The notes: generated from the sequence alone by a model not told the origin. Counted from the first letter of the stretch, positions 19,100 to 27,771 are shown. The stretch: DNA of 64,000 bases from Acidobacteriaceae bacterium dw_441 (GCA_018449715.1 JAAVVA010000001.1:1240001-1304000), one strand, 5' to 3'. Translations and numbers: made by a program.

Positions 19100-19878
19100 G
19101 CGACCATGACCTCCGTTCCGTCATTGACCCGTGTTGAGCAGATGTCCGGCAGAAGCGCGGCGGACTCCGCAGGCAGGATGCGAACGCGCTTGACGCCGTG
19201 CAGCAGCGCCTCGCGACATGCATTGAGTTTGGGAAGCATTCCGCCGGTGATCACGTTCTGCTTCTCGAGCGCAGGAATCTGCTCCAGAGTCAGCCAGCGC
19301 ATCACGCTGCCGTCAGCCCCTTTGACGCCGGGTACGTCGGTCAGGAAGACCAGCGTGTCGGCCTTGGTCGAAATCGCGCAGGCTGCTGCCATCTCGTCCG
19401 CATTGATATTGTAGTACTCGCCATCGAAGCCGAGCGCGATCGAAGAGATCACCGGCACCGCTCCCATCGTCCAGATGGCTTCGAGCCAGCGCGGGTCGGT
19501 CGCGGCGATCTCGCCGACGAATCCGAGGTCTGGGTTGGTCTTCTTCTTGCGCGCGCGGAAGACGTGACCGTCGCCGCCGGAGAGTCCGACAGCAGCCTGC
19601 CCGTGCGAGGTGAGGGAAGCGACCAGTGACTTGTTGACGCGTCCGGCCAGCACCATCAGCGCGGTATCACGCGTCTCCGCATCGGTCACGCGAAGACCCG
19701 AGATGAACTCGCTCTTCTTGCCCAGTTGCGCGAGGGTGCGCGTCAGCTGCACGCCTCCTCCGTGAACCACTGCCACCTGGTTGCCGTCGGCGACCAGCTC
19801 GGCGATGGCCTGCGCGCAGGTGTGCAGCAGGGTTGGATTCTCCAGGCCTGCTCCGCCCAGCTTTACTACGAATCTCAC
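19096..19878 (-). CDS. argB: acetylglutamate kinase
   Basis: Phosphorylates N-acetylglutamate, the usual target of arginine feedback. It starts with the amino-acid-kinase motif VVKLGGAG and has HGGGVQ and the ITGGMLPK nucleotide-site motif near residue 210. I chose the GTG at 19878: it overlaps the argC stop (GTGA), has a strong GAGGAGGG 6 to 7 bases upstream and gives 260 residues with the first strand at the N-terminus. A longer frame reaching 19968 would lie inside argC and adds only non-homologous residues. It lacks the N-terminal helix found in the arginine-inhibited hexameric kinases, so it may be the arginine-insensitive dimer type (inference). Confidence 0.95.
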   Translation of the reverse strand: MRFVVKLGGAGLENPTLLHTCAQAIAELVADGNQVAVVHGGGVQLTRTLAQLGKKSEFISGLRVTDAETRDTALMVLAGRVNKSLVASLTSHGQAAVGLSGGDGHVFRARKKKTNPDLGFVGEIAATDPRWLEAIWTMGAVPVISSIALGFDGEYYNINADEMAAACAISTKADTLVFLTDVPGVKGADGSVMRWLTLEQIPALEKQNVITGGMLPKLNACREALLHGVKRVRILPAESAALLPDICSTRVNDGTEVMVA

Positions 19879-20999
19879 AGCAAGCCCTCCTCTTCCTTCC
19901 AGCCGCACATCAGGTTCATGTTCTGCACTGCCTGTCCTGCGGCTCCCTTCAACAGATTGTCCAGGCACGAGACCACGATCAGCCGCTTGCCGTCCTCGCC
20001 CAGCGCAAACCCGATGTCGTCGAAGTTCGTCCGGACGACGTGCTGAATCTGCGGAAGGTTCGGTGTGGCGTGCAGGCGAACCAGAGGACTCCCCTGGTAA
20101 AAGTTTTGAAACAGCTCTGAAATTTCGGCGGCCTTCATCGGCTGCTTCAGGCGCAGGTAAATCGTGGACATGATGCCCCGCGGAATCGGCAACAGGTGCG
20201 GCGTGAACTGAATCTGGTCCGTGCTCAGGCAGAGCTGCTCCAGCAACTCGCCGGTGTGGCGGTGGCCAAAGACCGCGTAGGTCGAAAGGTTATCCGCCGC
20301 GTACATGAAGTGCGTCTTCGCTGTGGGAGCCTTTCCTGCTCCGCTTACACCCGACTTCGAATCGCTGATGATGCCAACCTCAAGATCCGCGACACCAGCC
20401 CGCAGCAGCGGGGCCAGTCCGAGGATGATCGAGGTTGCATAGCAGCCGGGGTTGGCGACCAGGCGCGCCGTGCGAATCTCGTCGCGGTGCAGCTCCGGGC
20501 AGCCGTAGACGGCCTCGGCCTGCAGCTCGGCGGCGAGCGCCGGGTCGGCGTCGTGCAGTTTATAGATGGCGCGGTTGTTCTCCTCCTGAAGTCGCCAGGC
20601 TCCGCTCAGGTCAATCACGCGGATGCCGCGCTTCAGCGCTTCAGGAGCCCACTCGCGCGACTGCTCGTGAGGCAGGGCAAGGAACAAAATCTCGGTCCCG
20701 GCATCGGCGAGGCGATCCCAGTTAAATGGCTCCACCGCGTGAGACGGCTTTGTGCCGATCCCCGACAGGTGGGGGTGCAGCGACTCGATGGTCTCGGTTG
20801 CGTCGGCGGTCTCGCTGGCGCGGCCCAGGAACATGGGGGCGGTGCCTTCCATGCCGGGATGGCGCAGCAACAGGCGGGCAAGCTCGCCTCCTGCATATCC
20901 GCTCACCCCTGCCACGGCAACCCGGGGAACGTGAGCCTTCGTCCCCCCTGCCTTCTGCGTCGATTCGATTGTCTCCAGATCAGCCAATGTAACCTTCAA
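19875..20999 (-). CDS. argC: N-acetyl-gamma-glutamyl-phosphate reductase
   Basis: NADPH-dependent reduction of N-acetylglutamyl phosphate to the semialdehyde. The Rossmann motif VAGVSGYAGGELARLL starts near residue 29, and the catalytic cysteine lies in VANPGCYAT; the HRHTGE histidine is also in place. The first 25 residues precede the normal N-terminus of the family, and a later start is possible, but the start at 20999 overlaps argR by 20 bases as in the rest of the operon. Length 374 against about 340 for typical members. Confidence 0.95.
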   Translation of the reverse strand: MKVTLADLETIESTQKAGGTKAHVPRVAVAGVSGYAGGELARLLLRHPGMEGTAPMFLGRASETADATETIESLHPHLSGIGTKPSHAVEPFNWDRLADAGTEILFLALPHEQSREWAPEALKRGIRVIDLSGAWRLQEENNRAIYKLHDADPALAAELQAEAVYGCPELHRDEIRTARLVANPGCYATSIILGLAPLLRAGVADLEVGIISDSKSGVSGAGKAPTAKTHFMYAADNLSTYAVFGHRHTGELLEQLCLSTDQIQFTPHLLPIPRGIMSTIYLRLKQPMKAAEISELFQNFYQGSPLVRLHATPNLPQIQHVVRTNFDDIGFALGEDGKRLIVVSCLDNLLKGAAGQAVQNMNLMCGWKEEEGLL

Positions 21000-21420
21000 T
21001 CCGCGTCTTCAACTGCGTTGCCTGTTCCATGTCCGGGCAGATGATCAAAACCGTATCATCGCCTGCGATCGTCCCGATGACCTCGGGCCAGTCCTCGTAA
21101 TCCATGCCCGCCGCAATTGGCTGCGCTCCCCCGGTGGTTGTGATGACTACCAACAGATTAGCCGCCTGGCGTACCTCAAGACCAAATCCCTGCAATACTT
21201 CCCGTATTCCGGGAAGGGAATCTTCCCCGGCGTCCACTCCGTTTGTGAGCGAATAGCCGTCCGGTCCTTTTGACAATCTCAGCTCGTGAATGTCACGAGA
21301 GAGCGTTGCTTGTGTAACATGGAAACCACGCCCTGCAAGTTTTCGTCGTAGCTCGTCCTGGCTGGCAATGGGGGCCTTGCCCAACAGCTCACGAATTACG
21401 GTATGACGTTGTTGTTTCAT
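20980..21420 (-). CDS. argR: arginine repressor
   Basis: Hexameric arginine-responsive DNA-binding repressor of 146 residues. The N-terminal winged helix (residues 1-70) carries the recognition region VTQATLSRDIHELRL; the C-terminal arginine-binding oligomerisation domain carries GDDTVLIICPD. As first gene of the arginine operon it should control its own synthesis and that of all downstream genes, and the ARG boxes 54 bases upstream of its start support this directly. Confidence 0.96.
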   Translation of the reverse strand: MKQQRHTVIRELLGKAPIASQDELRRKLAGRGFHVTQATLSRDIHELRLSKGPDGYSLTNGVDAGEDSLPGIREVLQGFGLEVRQAANLLVVITTTGGAQPIAAGMDYEDWPEVIGTIAGDDTVLIICPDMEQATQLKTRIEGYIG

Positions 21421-21473
21421 CTTTGTTTCAGCGCCATTTCTGCCATCGGGTTAGATCGAAAATCTCCGGGCCG

Positions 21474-21507
21474 TGCATAAATATACATCTCGGTGTATAT
21501 TTATGCA
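21474..21507. promoter_or_regulatory. double ARG box operator between argR and gltB
   Basis: Two 14-bp elements, TGCATAAATATACA and TGTATATTTATGCA, separated by 6 bases. Each fits the ARG-box pattern TGNATWWWWATNCA, and each is the exact reverse complement of the other. Centre-to-centre distance is 20 bp, the arrangement used by hexameric ArgR on its autoregulatory operator. It sits between the divergent argR and gltB starts, so it could affect both. Confidence 0.88.
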
Positions 21508-21510
21508 ATG

Positions 21511-21528
21511 GCGTTCCACGTGGAACGC
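21511..21528. promoter_or_regulatory. 18-bp palindrome with parS-like core
   Basis: GCGTTCCACGTGGAACGC is a perfect palindrome three bases after the ARG boxes. Its central 14 bases (GTTCCACGTGGAAC) equal the core of known parS variants; the two outermost parS bases (T and A) are C and G here. It could be a ParB site or an operator for an unrelated dimeric regulator of gltB. Confidence 0.5.
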
Positions 21529-21581
21529 TGCCAATACCTTGACGGAAAGGTGATCCGATGAAAGTTGTCCCTCATCGGACG

Positions 21582-21587
21582 TATAGT
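21582..21587 (+). promoter_or_regulatory. candidate -10 element of gltB
   Basis: TATAGT ends 5 bases before the gltB ATG and there is no Shine-Dalgarno sequence between them, so the transcript may begin at or next to the start codon. I found no good -35 element. Confidence 0.35.
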
Positions 21588-21592
21588 GAATC

Positions 21593-24500
21593 ATGGAAAG
21601 GTTTCGCGCACTCGTCTCTGCCTCTGCGCCCGCACCTGTCTCAGGTCGCGTAGACACCCCTACTTCTCAGGCACCGTCCCTGATTGATGAACGGTTCGAC
21701 CACGACTCCTGCGGAGTCGGTTTTGTCGCAACCGTTGATGCGGTACCCTCGCATCAGATTCTTACGCAGGCACTTACGGCGCTCGCTCGTCTGGCGCACC
21801 GTGGCGCGACCGCTGCCGATGGTAAATCGAGCGACGGAGTTGGCGTGCTCGCGGCTGTCCCACGCGATTTCCTGATTCGCACCGAAGGTCTTTCGATTCC
21901 TGAAGATAAGGCGCTTGGCGTCGGCATGGTCTTCATCCCCCACGACGAGACTCGTGCGGAGGAGCTGATCGAGCGTGCCCTGCAGTCGCACGACTTTAAG
22001 GTGCTTTGTTGGCGCGATGTCCCCGTCAAGATCGAATACCTCGGCGAGGTGGCCCTCTCGACCATGCCGAAGGTCAGGCAGGTTCTGGTCGTCGATAGCG
22101 AGAATGCAGACCCCTCCACGACCGAGCGGCGTCTGTACCTTGCCCGCAAGCAGTTTGAGCGTTCGCATGAGCAGGGCGATGTTACCGGCTATATCTGTTC
22201 GATGTCCACCCGCACCATCGTCTACAAGGCAATGTGTACGGGCCACGATCTTCCGGCCTTTTATCCGGACCTGGCCTCGACCGAATTTGTAACTCCCTTC
22301 GCCATCTTCCATCAGCGTTACGCGACCAACACCCTTCCCACATGGCACCGCGCCCAGCCGGGCCGCACCCTCGGACACAACGGTGAGATCAACACCGTCT
22401 GGGGCAACCGCGCTCGCATGGCTTCGCGTGACTCAACCCTCCCGGTCGAGTGCAAGCCGGTCCTGACCCAGGGAGGAACCGACTCCACCAGCCTCGACGA
22501 GACAGTCGAACTGATCTCGCAGAACGGACGCACGCTGGCCGAGGCCATGCGGATGCTCATGCCTCCCGCAACCTCGACGGGGCACACCTCCTCCTTCCTC
22601 CACTACCACTCCGACTGCATCGAGCCGTGGGATGGCCCTGCCGCCATCGCGTTCTCGAACGGCCGCCTCGTGGGAGCCATCCTCGACCGCAACGGACTCC
22701 GGCCCTGCCGCTTCGCCATCACAAGCGACGGCCTTGTTGTCGCCGGATCGGAGATCGGACTGGTCGATCTGGATCCGAACGTGGTCACGCACAGCGGCCG
22801 CCTCGGACCCGGCCAGATGCTGGTGGTCGATCTCGAACAGCACAAGGTCTTCGAAGACGAAGAGCTTATCAAGATGTTCGACGCCGACCCGATCTACGAG
22901 AAGCTGGTCGAGGATGCCTCCATCGCTCCGGCTCCCGTTACCTCGCTCGAGACCGCGACCCTGACTGCTCTGCAGAAGGGCTTCGGCTACACCCGCGAAG
23001 ACGTCCGCATGATCCTTCAGCCGATGGCTGTCGACGGGAAGGATGCCGTCTGGTCGATGGGCGACGACACCCCGCTCGCCTTCCTGGCCCACACGCCGCG
23101 TCCGCTCTACGCCTACTTCCGCCAGCGTTTCGCGCAGGTCACCAACCCGGCCATCGACCCACTGCGCGAGGCCATCGTTGTCTCGCTGCATACGCGCCTC
23201 GGCCCCTGGCCCCACCTGCTCGACAAGAACGCGCCGCTTCCGGGCATCGCGCTGCCTTCGCCGTTCCTCTCGCTCGGTCAGGTCGAGTCGCTCCGCAAGG
23301 GCAACTATCCGCATGCCAGCGAGCTTCGTCTCGCCGAGCTGCCGTGCGTCTTTGCGGCAAACCTCTCGTTGGTTCAGGCTCTCGACGACCTGAGTAACCA
23401 CGCCATCGACCTCGTCCGCAACGGTGCGCGCATCCTTCTGCTGACCGATCGTTCGGCCAGCCCGGACAAGCTCCCCGTGCCGATTGCTATGGCCACCGGA
23501 GCCGTTCACCAGGCACTGGTCGCCGCTGGTCTGCGCACCCTGACCGGCATCGCGGTTGAAGCTGGCGACTGCCGCGACATTCACCACGCTGCCGTGCTCA
23601 TTGGCTATGGCGCGGGCGCTGTCTGCCCCTGGCTCGCCCTTGAGACAGGCCGCGCTCTCGCTCCTGCTGGAACCGAGCCCGAGCTTGCCGAGAAGAAGAT
23701 GCTCAAGGCGCTCGACGCAGGACTGGCCAAGGTTATGTCGAAGATGGGAATCTCCGTCGTCGACAGCTACCGTAGCGCCCGCCAGTTCGACATCCTCGGA
23801 CTGCACTCGAGCGTCGTCGACCGCTGCTTCCCGGATACCCCCGCGCCGCTCTCCGGCATCGGCTTTGCCGAGGTGGAGCGTCAGCTTCGCCACACCTGGC
23901 AGCCGCCTGTCGAAGGCGCCGCCGCAGCGGACCTGCCCGACTACGGCTGGGTTCGTTACCGCAAGGCCGACCTCGCCGAGCCGCACGCATGGCAGCCGCC
24001 GACCGTAAAGGCTCTGCAGGGTGTGGTGGGAAGTGCGCGCAACACGCCTCTTCCGGCTGACATTACAGCCGCGTTCAACATCTTCACAAAGGACATCGCG
24101 AGCCGCGAGCCTGCGGTCCTGCGCGACCTGCTGGAGATTCGTCCGGCTGGCTCCGAGCTTGCAATCGACGAGGTCGAGAAGCCGTCGAGCCTGACCAAGC
24201 GCTTCATCGCGAGCGCCATGTCGCTCGGTTCGCTCAGCCCTGAGGCTCATCAAACTATTACTGCCGGAATGAACATGCTCGGCGCTCGCTCGAACACGGG
24301 CGAGGGCGGCGAAGACCCGGCGGTCTATCGTGAAACCCCTGTGGTGTCAGAGACGCTGCCCGGCTCCGGTGGAGCCAGCGCGGCAATCAATGCCCAGGGT
24401 GGAGTCGCTGTGGCCGAGCCGGTCGTTGCGGCCCCCGCGGTTCACGTCTCGCTGAACAACAAGATCAAGCAGATCGCCTCGGGACGCTTTGGCGTCACCG

Positions 24501-26134
24501 CCGAGTATCTGGCGCACGCCGAGGAGATCGAGATCAAGGTCGCGCAGGGAGCGAAGCCCGGTGAGGGCGGACAGCTCCCGGCTCACAAGGTCAGCGGCCT
24601 GATCGCCCGTCTGCGTCACGCGCAGCCCGGAGTAGCCCTGATCTCGCCTCCGCCGCACCACGACATCTACTCCATCGAAGACCTCGCGCAGCTGATCTAC
24701 GATCTGAAGCGCGTGAACCCGAAGGCCACGGTTGGCGTCAAGCTCGTCTCGGGCTGCGGCGTGGGAACGGTGGCGGCGGGTGTCGCCAAGGCTTACGCGG
24801 ACTACGTCGTGATTGCCGGAAACACCGGTGGAACCGGAGCGGCGGCACTCTCCAGCATCAAGTACGCGGGCAATCCGTGGGAGCTTGGACTGGCCGAAGC
24901 CCAGCAGGTTCTGATGGAAAACGGTATGCGCGGACGCGTTCGCCTGCGCACCGACGGCGGTCTGACTACGGCGCGTGATGTCCTGGTTGCAGCCCTTCTG
25001 GGAGCCGACGAGTTCGCCTTTGGAACCGCTGTGCTGGTGGCCCTTGGCTGCGATATGGCTCGCCAGTGTCACCTGAACACCTGTCCTGCCGGAATTGCAA
25101 CGCAGAAGCCCGAGCTTCGTGCGAAGTTCCGTGGAAAGCCGGAGAACCTGGTGCGCTACTTCGAGGAGTTGGCGGGCGACCTGCAGCATCTTCTGGCGCG
25201 CTACGGCCTGCCCTCGCTCGAGGCCGCGGTCGGACGCTCCGATCTGCTGGAGCAGGTGCGCTTCGACGGCAACCTCGACCTTTCGCCGATGCTGGCGCAG
25301 GTCGGCGACGGTCCCCGCCGCTGGATGGGCGGACGCAACGACCAGCCGCTGCCGGAGCCTGCGATCGACGAGAAGTGGGTTGCTCCCGCGATGGCGGCGA
25401 CCGAGGAAGGGAAGCCCTACGTCATCGAGTCGAAGATCGCTAACTGTGATCGTTCCGTTGGAGCGCGTCTTGCGGGCGAGTTGTCTTTGCGCCGCGTACA
25501 GGGCGATCTTCCCGCCAATATCACCTTCGACCTGCATGGAACCGCGGGCCAGTCCTTCGGAGCCTTTGCGACTGAGGGCATGAAGATGATCCTCGACGGT
25601 CAGGCCAACGACTTTGTCGGCAAGGGGCTTTCGGGCGGCGAGATCGTGATTCGTCCCCGTGGCCTTGCCGCGAAGGACAGCGGTCAGCACGTCATCCTCG
25701 GCAACGTCGCACTGTACGGAGCAACAGCGGGCAAGCTGTTCGCTGCCGGACGCGCAGGCGAGCGCTTCGCTGTTCGCAACTCGGGTGCTGTCGCGGTCGT
25801 CGAAGGTGTGGGAGACCACGGCTGCGAGTACATGACGGGCGGCACGGTGGTTGTGCTCGGAGGAACGGGACTGAACTTCGGTGCAGGTATGACCGGCGGT
25901 CTTGCCTGGGTCTACGACACGGATGGAACCTTCGTCTCCAACTCGAAGTTTCACCCGGAGTTCCTTGAACCTGAATCGTTTGGCATTATCGCGGACGAGT
26001 CCAAGCAGAGCCTGAAGTCTCTGATCGAGGAGCACGTTGCTCTTTCAGAGAGCGGGCTGGCGAAGGCGATGCTGGCGGACTGGGAGAATACCTCGAAGTC
26101 CTTCGTCCGGCTGACTCCGAAGCCGCAGGTTTAG
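21593..26134 (+). CDS. gltB: glutamate synthase large subunit
   Basis: Large (alpha) subunit of NADPH-dependent glutamate synthase: glutamine plus 2-oxoglutarate gives two glutamates. A class II glutaminase domain starts at the putative nucleophile Cys40 (DHDSCGVGF), so about 39 residues should be removed. Next come the central domain, the FMN barrel (about 850-1200), cysteines 1153, 1159 and 1164 (CDMARQCHLNTC) for the 3Fe-4S cluster, and the C-terminal GXGXG beta-helix. Length 1,513 is normal. The small subunit gltD, needed for electron delivery, is not next to it. The gene shares its control region with the arginine operon, whose pathway consumes glutamate. Confidence 0.96.
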   Translation: MERFRALVSASAPAPVSGRVDTPTSQAPSLIDERFDHDSCGVGFVATVDAVPSHQILTQALTALARLAHRGATAADGKSSDGVGVLAAVPRDFLIRTEGLSIPEDKALGVGMVFIPHDETRAEELIERALQSHDFKVLCWRDVPVKIEYLGEVALSTMPKVRQVLVVDSENADPSTTERRLYLARKQFERSHEQGDVTGYICSMSTRTIVYKAMCTGHDLPAFYPDLASTEFVTPFAIFHQRYATNTLPTWHRAQPGRTLGHNGEINTVWGNRARMASRDSTLPVECKPVLTQGGTDSTSLDETVELISQNGRTLAEAMRMLMPPATSTGHTSSFLHYHSDCIEPWDGPAAIAFSNGRLVGAILDRNGLRPCRFAITSDGLVVAGSEIGLVDLDPNVVTHSGRLGPGQMLVVDLEQHKVFEDEELIKMFDADPIYEKLVEDASIAPAPVTSLETATLTALQKGFGYTREDVRMILQPMAVDGKDAVWSMGDDTPLAFLAHTPRPLYAYFRQRFAQVTNPAIDPLREAIVVSLHTRLGPWPHLLDKNAPLPGIALPSPFLSLGQVESLRKGNYPHASELRLAELPCVFAANLSLVQALDDLSNHAIDLVRNGARILLLTDRSASPDKLPVPIAMATGAVHQALVAAGLRTLTGIAVEAGDCRDIHHAAVLIGYGAGAVCPWLALETGRALAPAGTEPELAEKKMLKALDAGLAKVMSKMGISVVDSYRSARQFDILGLHSSVVDRCFPDTPAPLSGIGFAEVERQLRHTWQPPVEGAAAADLPDYGWVRYRKADLAEPHAWQPPTVKALQGVVGSARNTPLPADITAAFNIFTKDIASREPAVLRDLLEIRPAGSELAIDEVEKPSSLTKRFIASAMSLGSLSPEAHQTITAGMNMLGARSNTGEGGEDPAVYRETPVVSETLPGSGGASAAINAQGGVAVAEPVVAAPAVHVSLNNKIKQIASGRFGVTAEYLAHAEEIEIKVAQGAKPGEGGQLPAHKVSGLIARLRHAQPGVALISPPPHHDIYSIEDLAQLIYDLKRVNPKATVGVKLVSGCGVGTVAAGVAKAYADYVVIAGNTGGTGAAALSSIKYAGNPWELGLAEAQQVLMENGMRGRVRLRTDGGLTTARDVLVAALLGADEFAFGTAVLVALGCDMARQCHLNTCPAGIATQKPELRAKFRGKPENLVRYFEELAGDLQHLLARYGLPSLEAAVGRSDLLEQVRFDGNLDLSPMLAQVGDGPRRWMGGRNDQPLPEPAIDEKWVAPAMAATEEGKPYVIESKIANCDRSVGARLAGELSLRRVQGDLPANITFDLHGTAGQSFGAFATEGMKMILDGQANDFVGKGLSGGEIVIRPRGLAAKDSGQHVILGNVALYGATAGKLFAAGRAGERFAVRNSGAVAVVEGVGDHGCEYMTGGTVVVLGGTGLNFGAGMTGGLAWVYDTDGTFVSNSKFHPEFLEPESFGIIADESKQSLKSLIEEHVALSESGLAKAMLADWENTSKSFVRLTPKPQV

Positions 26135-26156
26135 TTCAACCTGTTCCTGAAACTGC

Positions 26157-26193
26157 AAAGTGGCCCTCGGATCTCCGAGGGCCACTTTGTTTT
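26157..26193. terminator. strong terminator after gltB
   Basis: A 14-bp perfect stem (AAAGTGGCCCTCGG / CCGAGGGCCACTTT) with loop ATCT and a following T run. It can serve gltB on one strand and the convergent csbD-like gene on the other. Confidence 0.92.
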
Positions 26194-26199
26194 ACAGCG

Positions 26200-26526
26200 T
26201 CAGGCGTTGTGGTTGCGATGCTTCGCTTCATCCAGCTTCTCGTTGATGCTTTCCTTCGCAGATTGTGTGGCATCGACGATTTTGCCGCGAACCTTGTTGG
26301 CTGTATCTTCCGCATGAAGCCGGGTCTCTTCGGTCCTGACCTCTGCGCGGGCTCTTTGCTCTGAGGCTAAGTCCTTCGCGTTTCCGAAGGTCTCCTTAGC
26401 AGCGCCCTTGATCTGGTCGGCGACACCGGAGTTCGCAAGTTTCTGGTTGCCGATGGTCTCTCCGGCTTTCTGCTTGATCGCTCCGGCTACCTGGTCGAAT
26501 TTTCCTTCTACAGTTTGTCTGTTCAT
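26200..26526 (-). CDS. CsbD-family stress protein
   Basis: A 108-residue, highly charged, helical protein. The first 60 residues match the CsbD-like family (GKFDQVAGAIKQKAGETIG, then a second copy of the pattern, ADQIKGAAKETFGNAK). The C-terminal half is a polar helix rich in E, K, R and A, as in LEA-like proteins. CsbD-like proteins are induced by general stress in many bacteria, but the molecular role is unknown. The start ATG at 26526 follows GGAG at the right distance. It lies 86 bases after the next small membrane protein gene and is probably co-transcribed with it. Confidence 0.9.
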   Translation of the reverse strand: MNRQTVEGKFDQVAGAIKQKAGETIGNQKLANSGVADQIKGAAKETFGNAKDLASEQRARAEVRTEETRLHAEDTANKVRGKIVDATQSAKESINEKLDEAKHRNHNA

Positions 26527-26612
26527 GATTGACTCCAATAATTCGCCGAAGAATGGCGATGAATTCGTCACTCCTCGGGTTACGAATGTACGGATGCGTG
26601 CAGGGTACGCGG

Positions 26613-26762
26613 TTATAAAGCTCTTCGTCCGCTGAGGAGATTGAAGATCAGAACGATGATGGCCAGCACGAGCAGGATATGAATCCATCCGCCAAGGGTG
26701 TAGCTGCTGACGAGTCCAAGGACCCAGAGGATGAAGAGGATGACGGTGATCGTCCAAAGCAT
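26613..26762 (-). CDS. Lmo0937-family small membrane protein
   Basis: A 49-residue protein found by translating the minus strand directly: it begins MLWTITVILFILWVLGLVSS and continues with a second hydrophobic helix ending in NLLSGRRAL. Two membrane helices joined by a short YTLGGWIH turn are the hallmark of the Lmo0937/DUF5670 family, usually found near CsbD and other stress genes. AGGAG lies 7 bases before the ATG. The role is unknown; co-localisation with the CsbD-like gene suggests an envelope-stress pair. Confidence 0.88.
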   Translation of the reverse strand: MLWTITVILFILWVLGLVSSYTLGGWIHILLVLAIIVLIFNLLSGRRAL

Positions 26763-26913
26763 GGTTTAGCTCCTGTCGAAATGAGGAACACGATCTTGGC
26801 TGCGACGCTGCAGGAGAGTTGATTCCTGCGCAGCCTTCTTCTTGTATGGTGCCTTTCGCGTAAGGTAGGTTGCACTCACGCTCTAAAATAGAGTCCTGAG
26901 TGGAGGCATATTT

Positions 26914-27771
26914 TTGAGGATTGCAATTCAAGGGGAGCTGGGTTCGAACAGCCACATGGCAACGGTGGCGATGCTAGGCAACGAGGTTGCCGATCTACGC
27001 ATCGTGCCATGTAACGTCTCGGCTGAAGTGATGGCGCAGGTGATTTCGGGAGGCGTCGATGCGGCGGTTCTGCCTATCGAGAACAGCCTTCACGGCTCCG
27101 TCGCCGAGCACTACGATCTGCTGCTTGAGCTGGATGTCCGCATCGAGCGCGAGAGCCTTCTTCGCATTCGCCACAACCTGATCGCCGCGCCGGGAGTCGC
27201 ACTGGCCGATGTGCGTCGTGTGATTTCGCATCCCGTGGCGCTGTCGCAGTGCCGCAGGTTTCTTGCGTCGCACCCGGAGTTTGAGGTGATGCCGTTCTAC
27301 GACACGGCTGGAAGCGTGAAGCACCTGATGGAGCACGGCCTGAAGGACGTTGCCGGAATCGCTCCCGAGCTTGCGGCGACACAGTATGGAGCAAATATTC
27401 TTGTTCCGTCCGTGGAAGACAACGCGCAGAATTTCACGCGCTTTCACCTGATACGGCGCACGCAGGACTCGTGGCTGATCGAACCGAAGGAGCCGGCGAA
27501 CAAGATGAGCCTGGCCTTTGCGATTGAGCACCGTCCAGGTACGCTGGTTGCGGCGCTTGAGCGGCTGGCACAGGCCGGGGTCGACCTGACGAAGATCGAG
27601 TCGCGGCCTGTACCGGGGAGCCCGTGGGAGTATGTCTTCTACGTCGATGTGCGTTTCGAGGAGCCGGAGATAGCGGAGTCCGCCGTGGCTGCGCTGAACG
27701 AGCACTGCCGCATGGTGAAGGTGCTGGGCCGCTATCGCGCGGCCTCGCCGGCATCTTCTACGGCAGCGTAA
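26914..27771 (+). CDS. pheA: prephenate dehydratase
   Basis: Converts prephenate to phenylpyruvate in phenylalanine synthesis. The catalytic domain covers residues 1-180; the family's conserved threonine-containing segment is RFHLI-preceded NAQNFTRFHLI near residue 170. A C-terminal ACT domain (about 195-275) carries the phenylalanine-binding ESRP motif in TKIESRPVPGSPWEY, so feedback inhibition by phenylalanine is likely. No chorismate mutase domain is fused. The start is a TTG at 26914, with GGAGG 7 bases upstream and directly followed by the first strand (RIAIQGELGS). The last 14 bases overlap the convergent EVE-domain gene. Confidence 0.94.
   Translation: MRIAIQGELGSNSHMATVAMLGNEVADLRIVPCNVSAEVMAQVISGGVDAAVLPIENSLHGSVAEHYDLLLELDVRIERESLLRIRHNLIAAPGVALADVRRVISHPVALSQCRRFLASHPEFEVMPFYDTAGSVKHLMEHGLKDVAGIAPELAATQYGANILVPSVEDNAQNFTRFHLIRRTQDSWLIEPKEPANKMSLAFAIEHRPGTLVAALERLAQAGVDLTKIESRPVPGSPWEYVFYVDVRFEEPEIAESAVAALNEHCRMVKVLGRYRAASPASSTAA

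Noticed and set aside
22433-26035. Very long open frames (606 and 562 codons) antisense to gltB
   Set aside because: They are shadows produced by high-GC codon bias in a real gene; the predicted proteins are low-complexity, rich in Arg, Val and Asp, with no domain.
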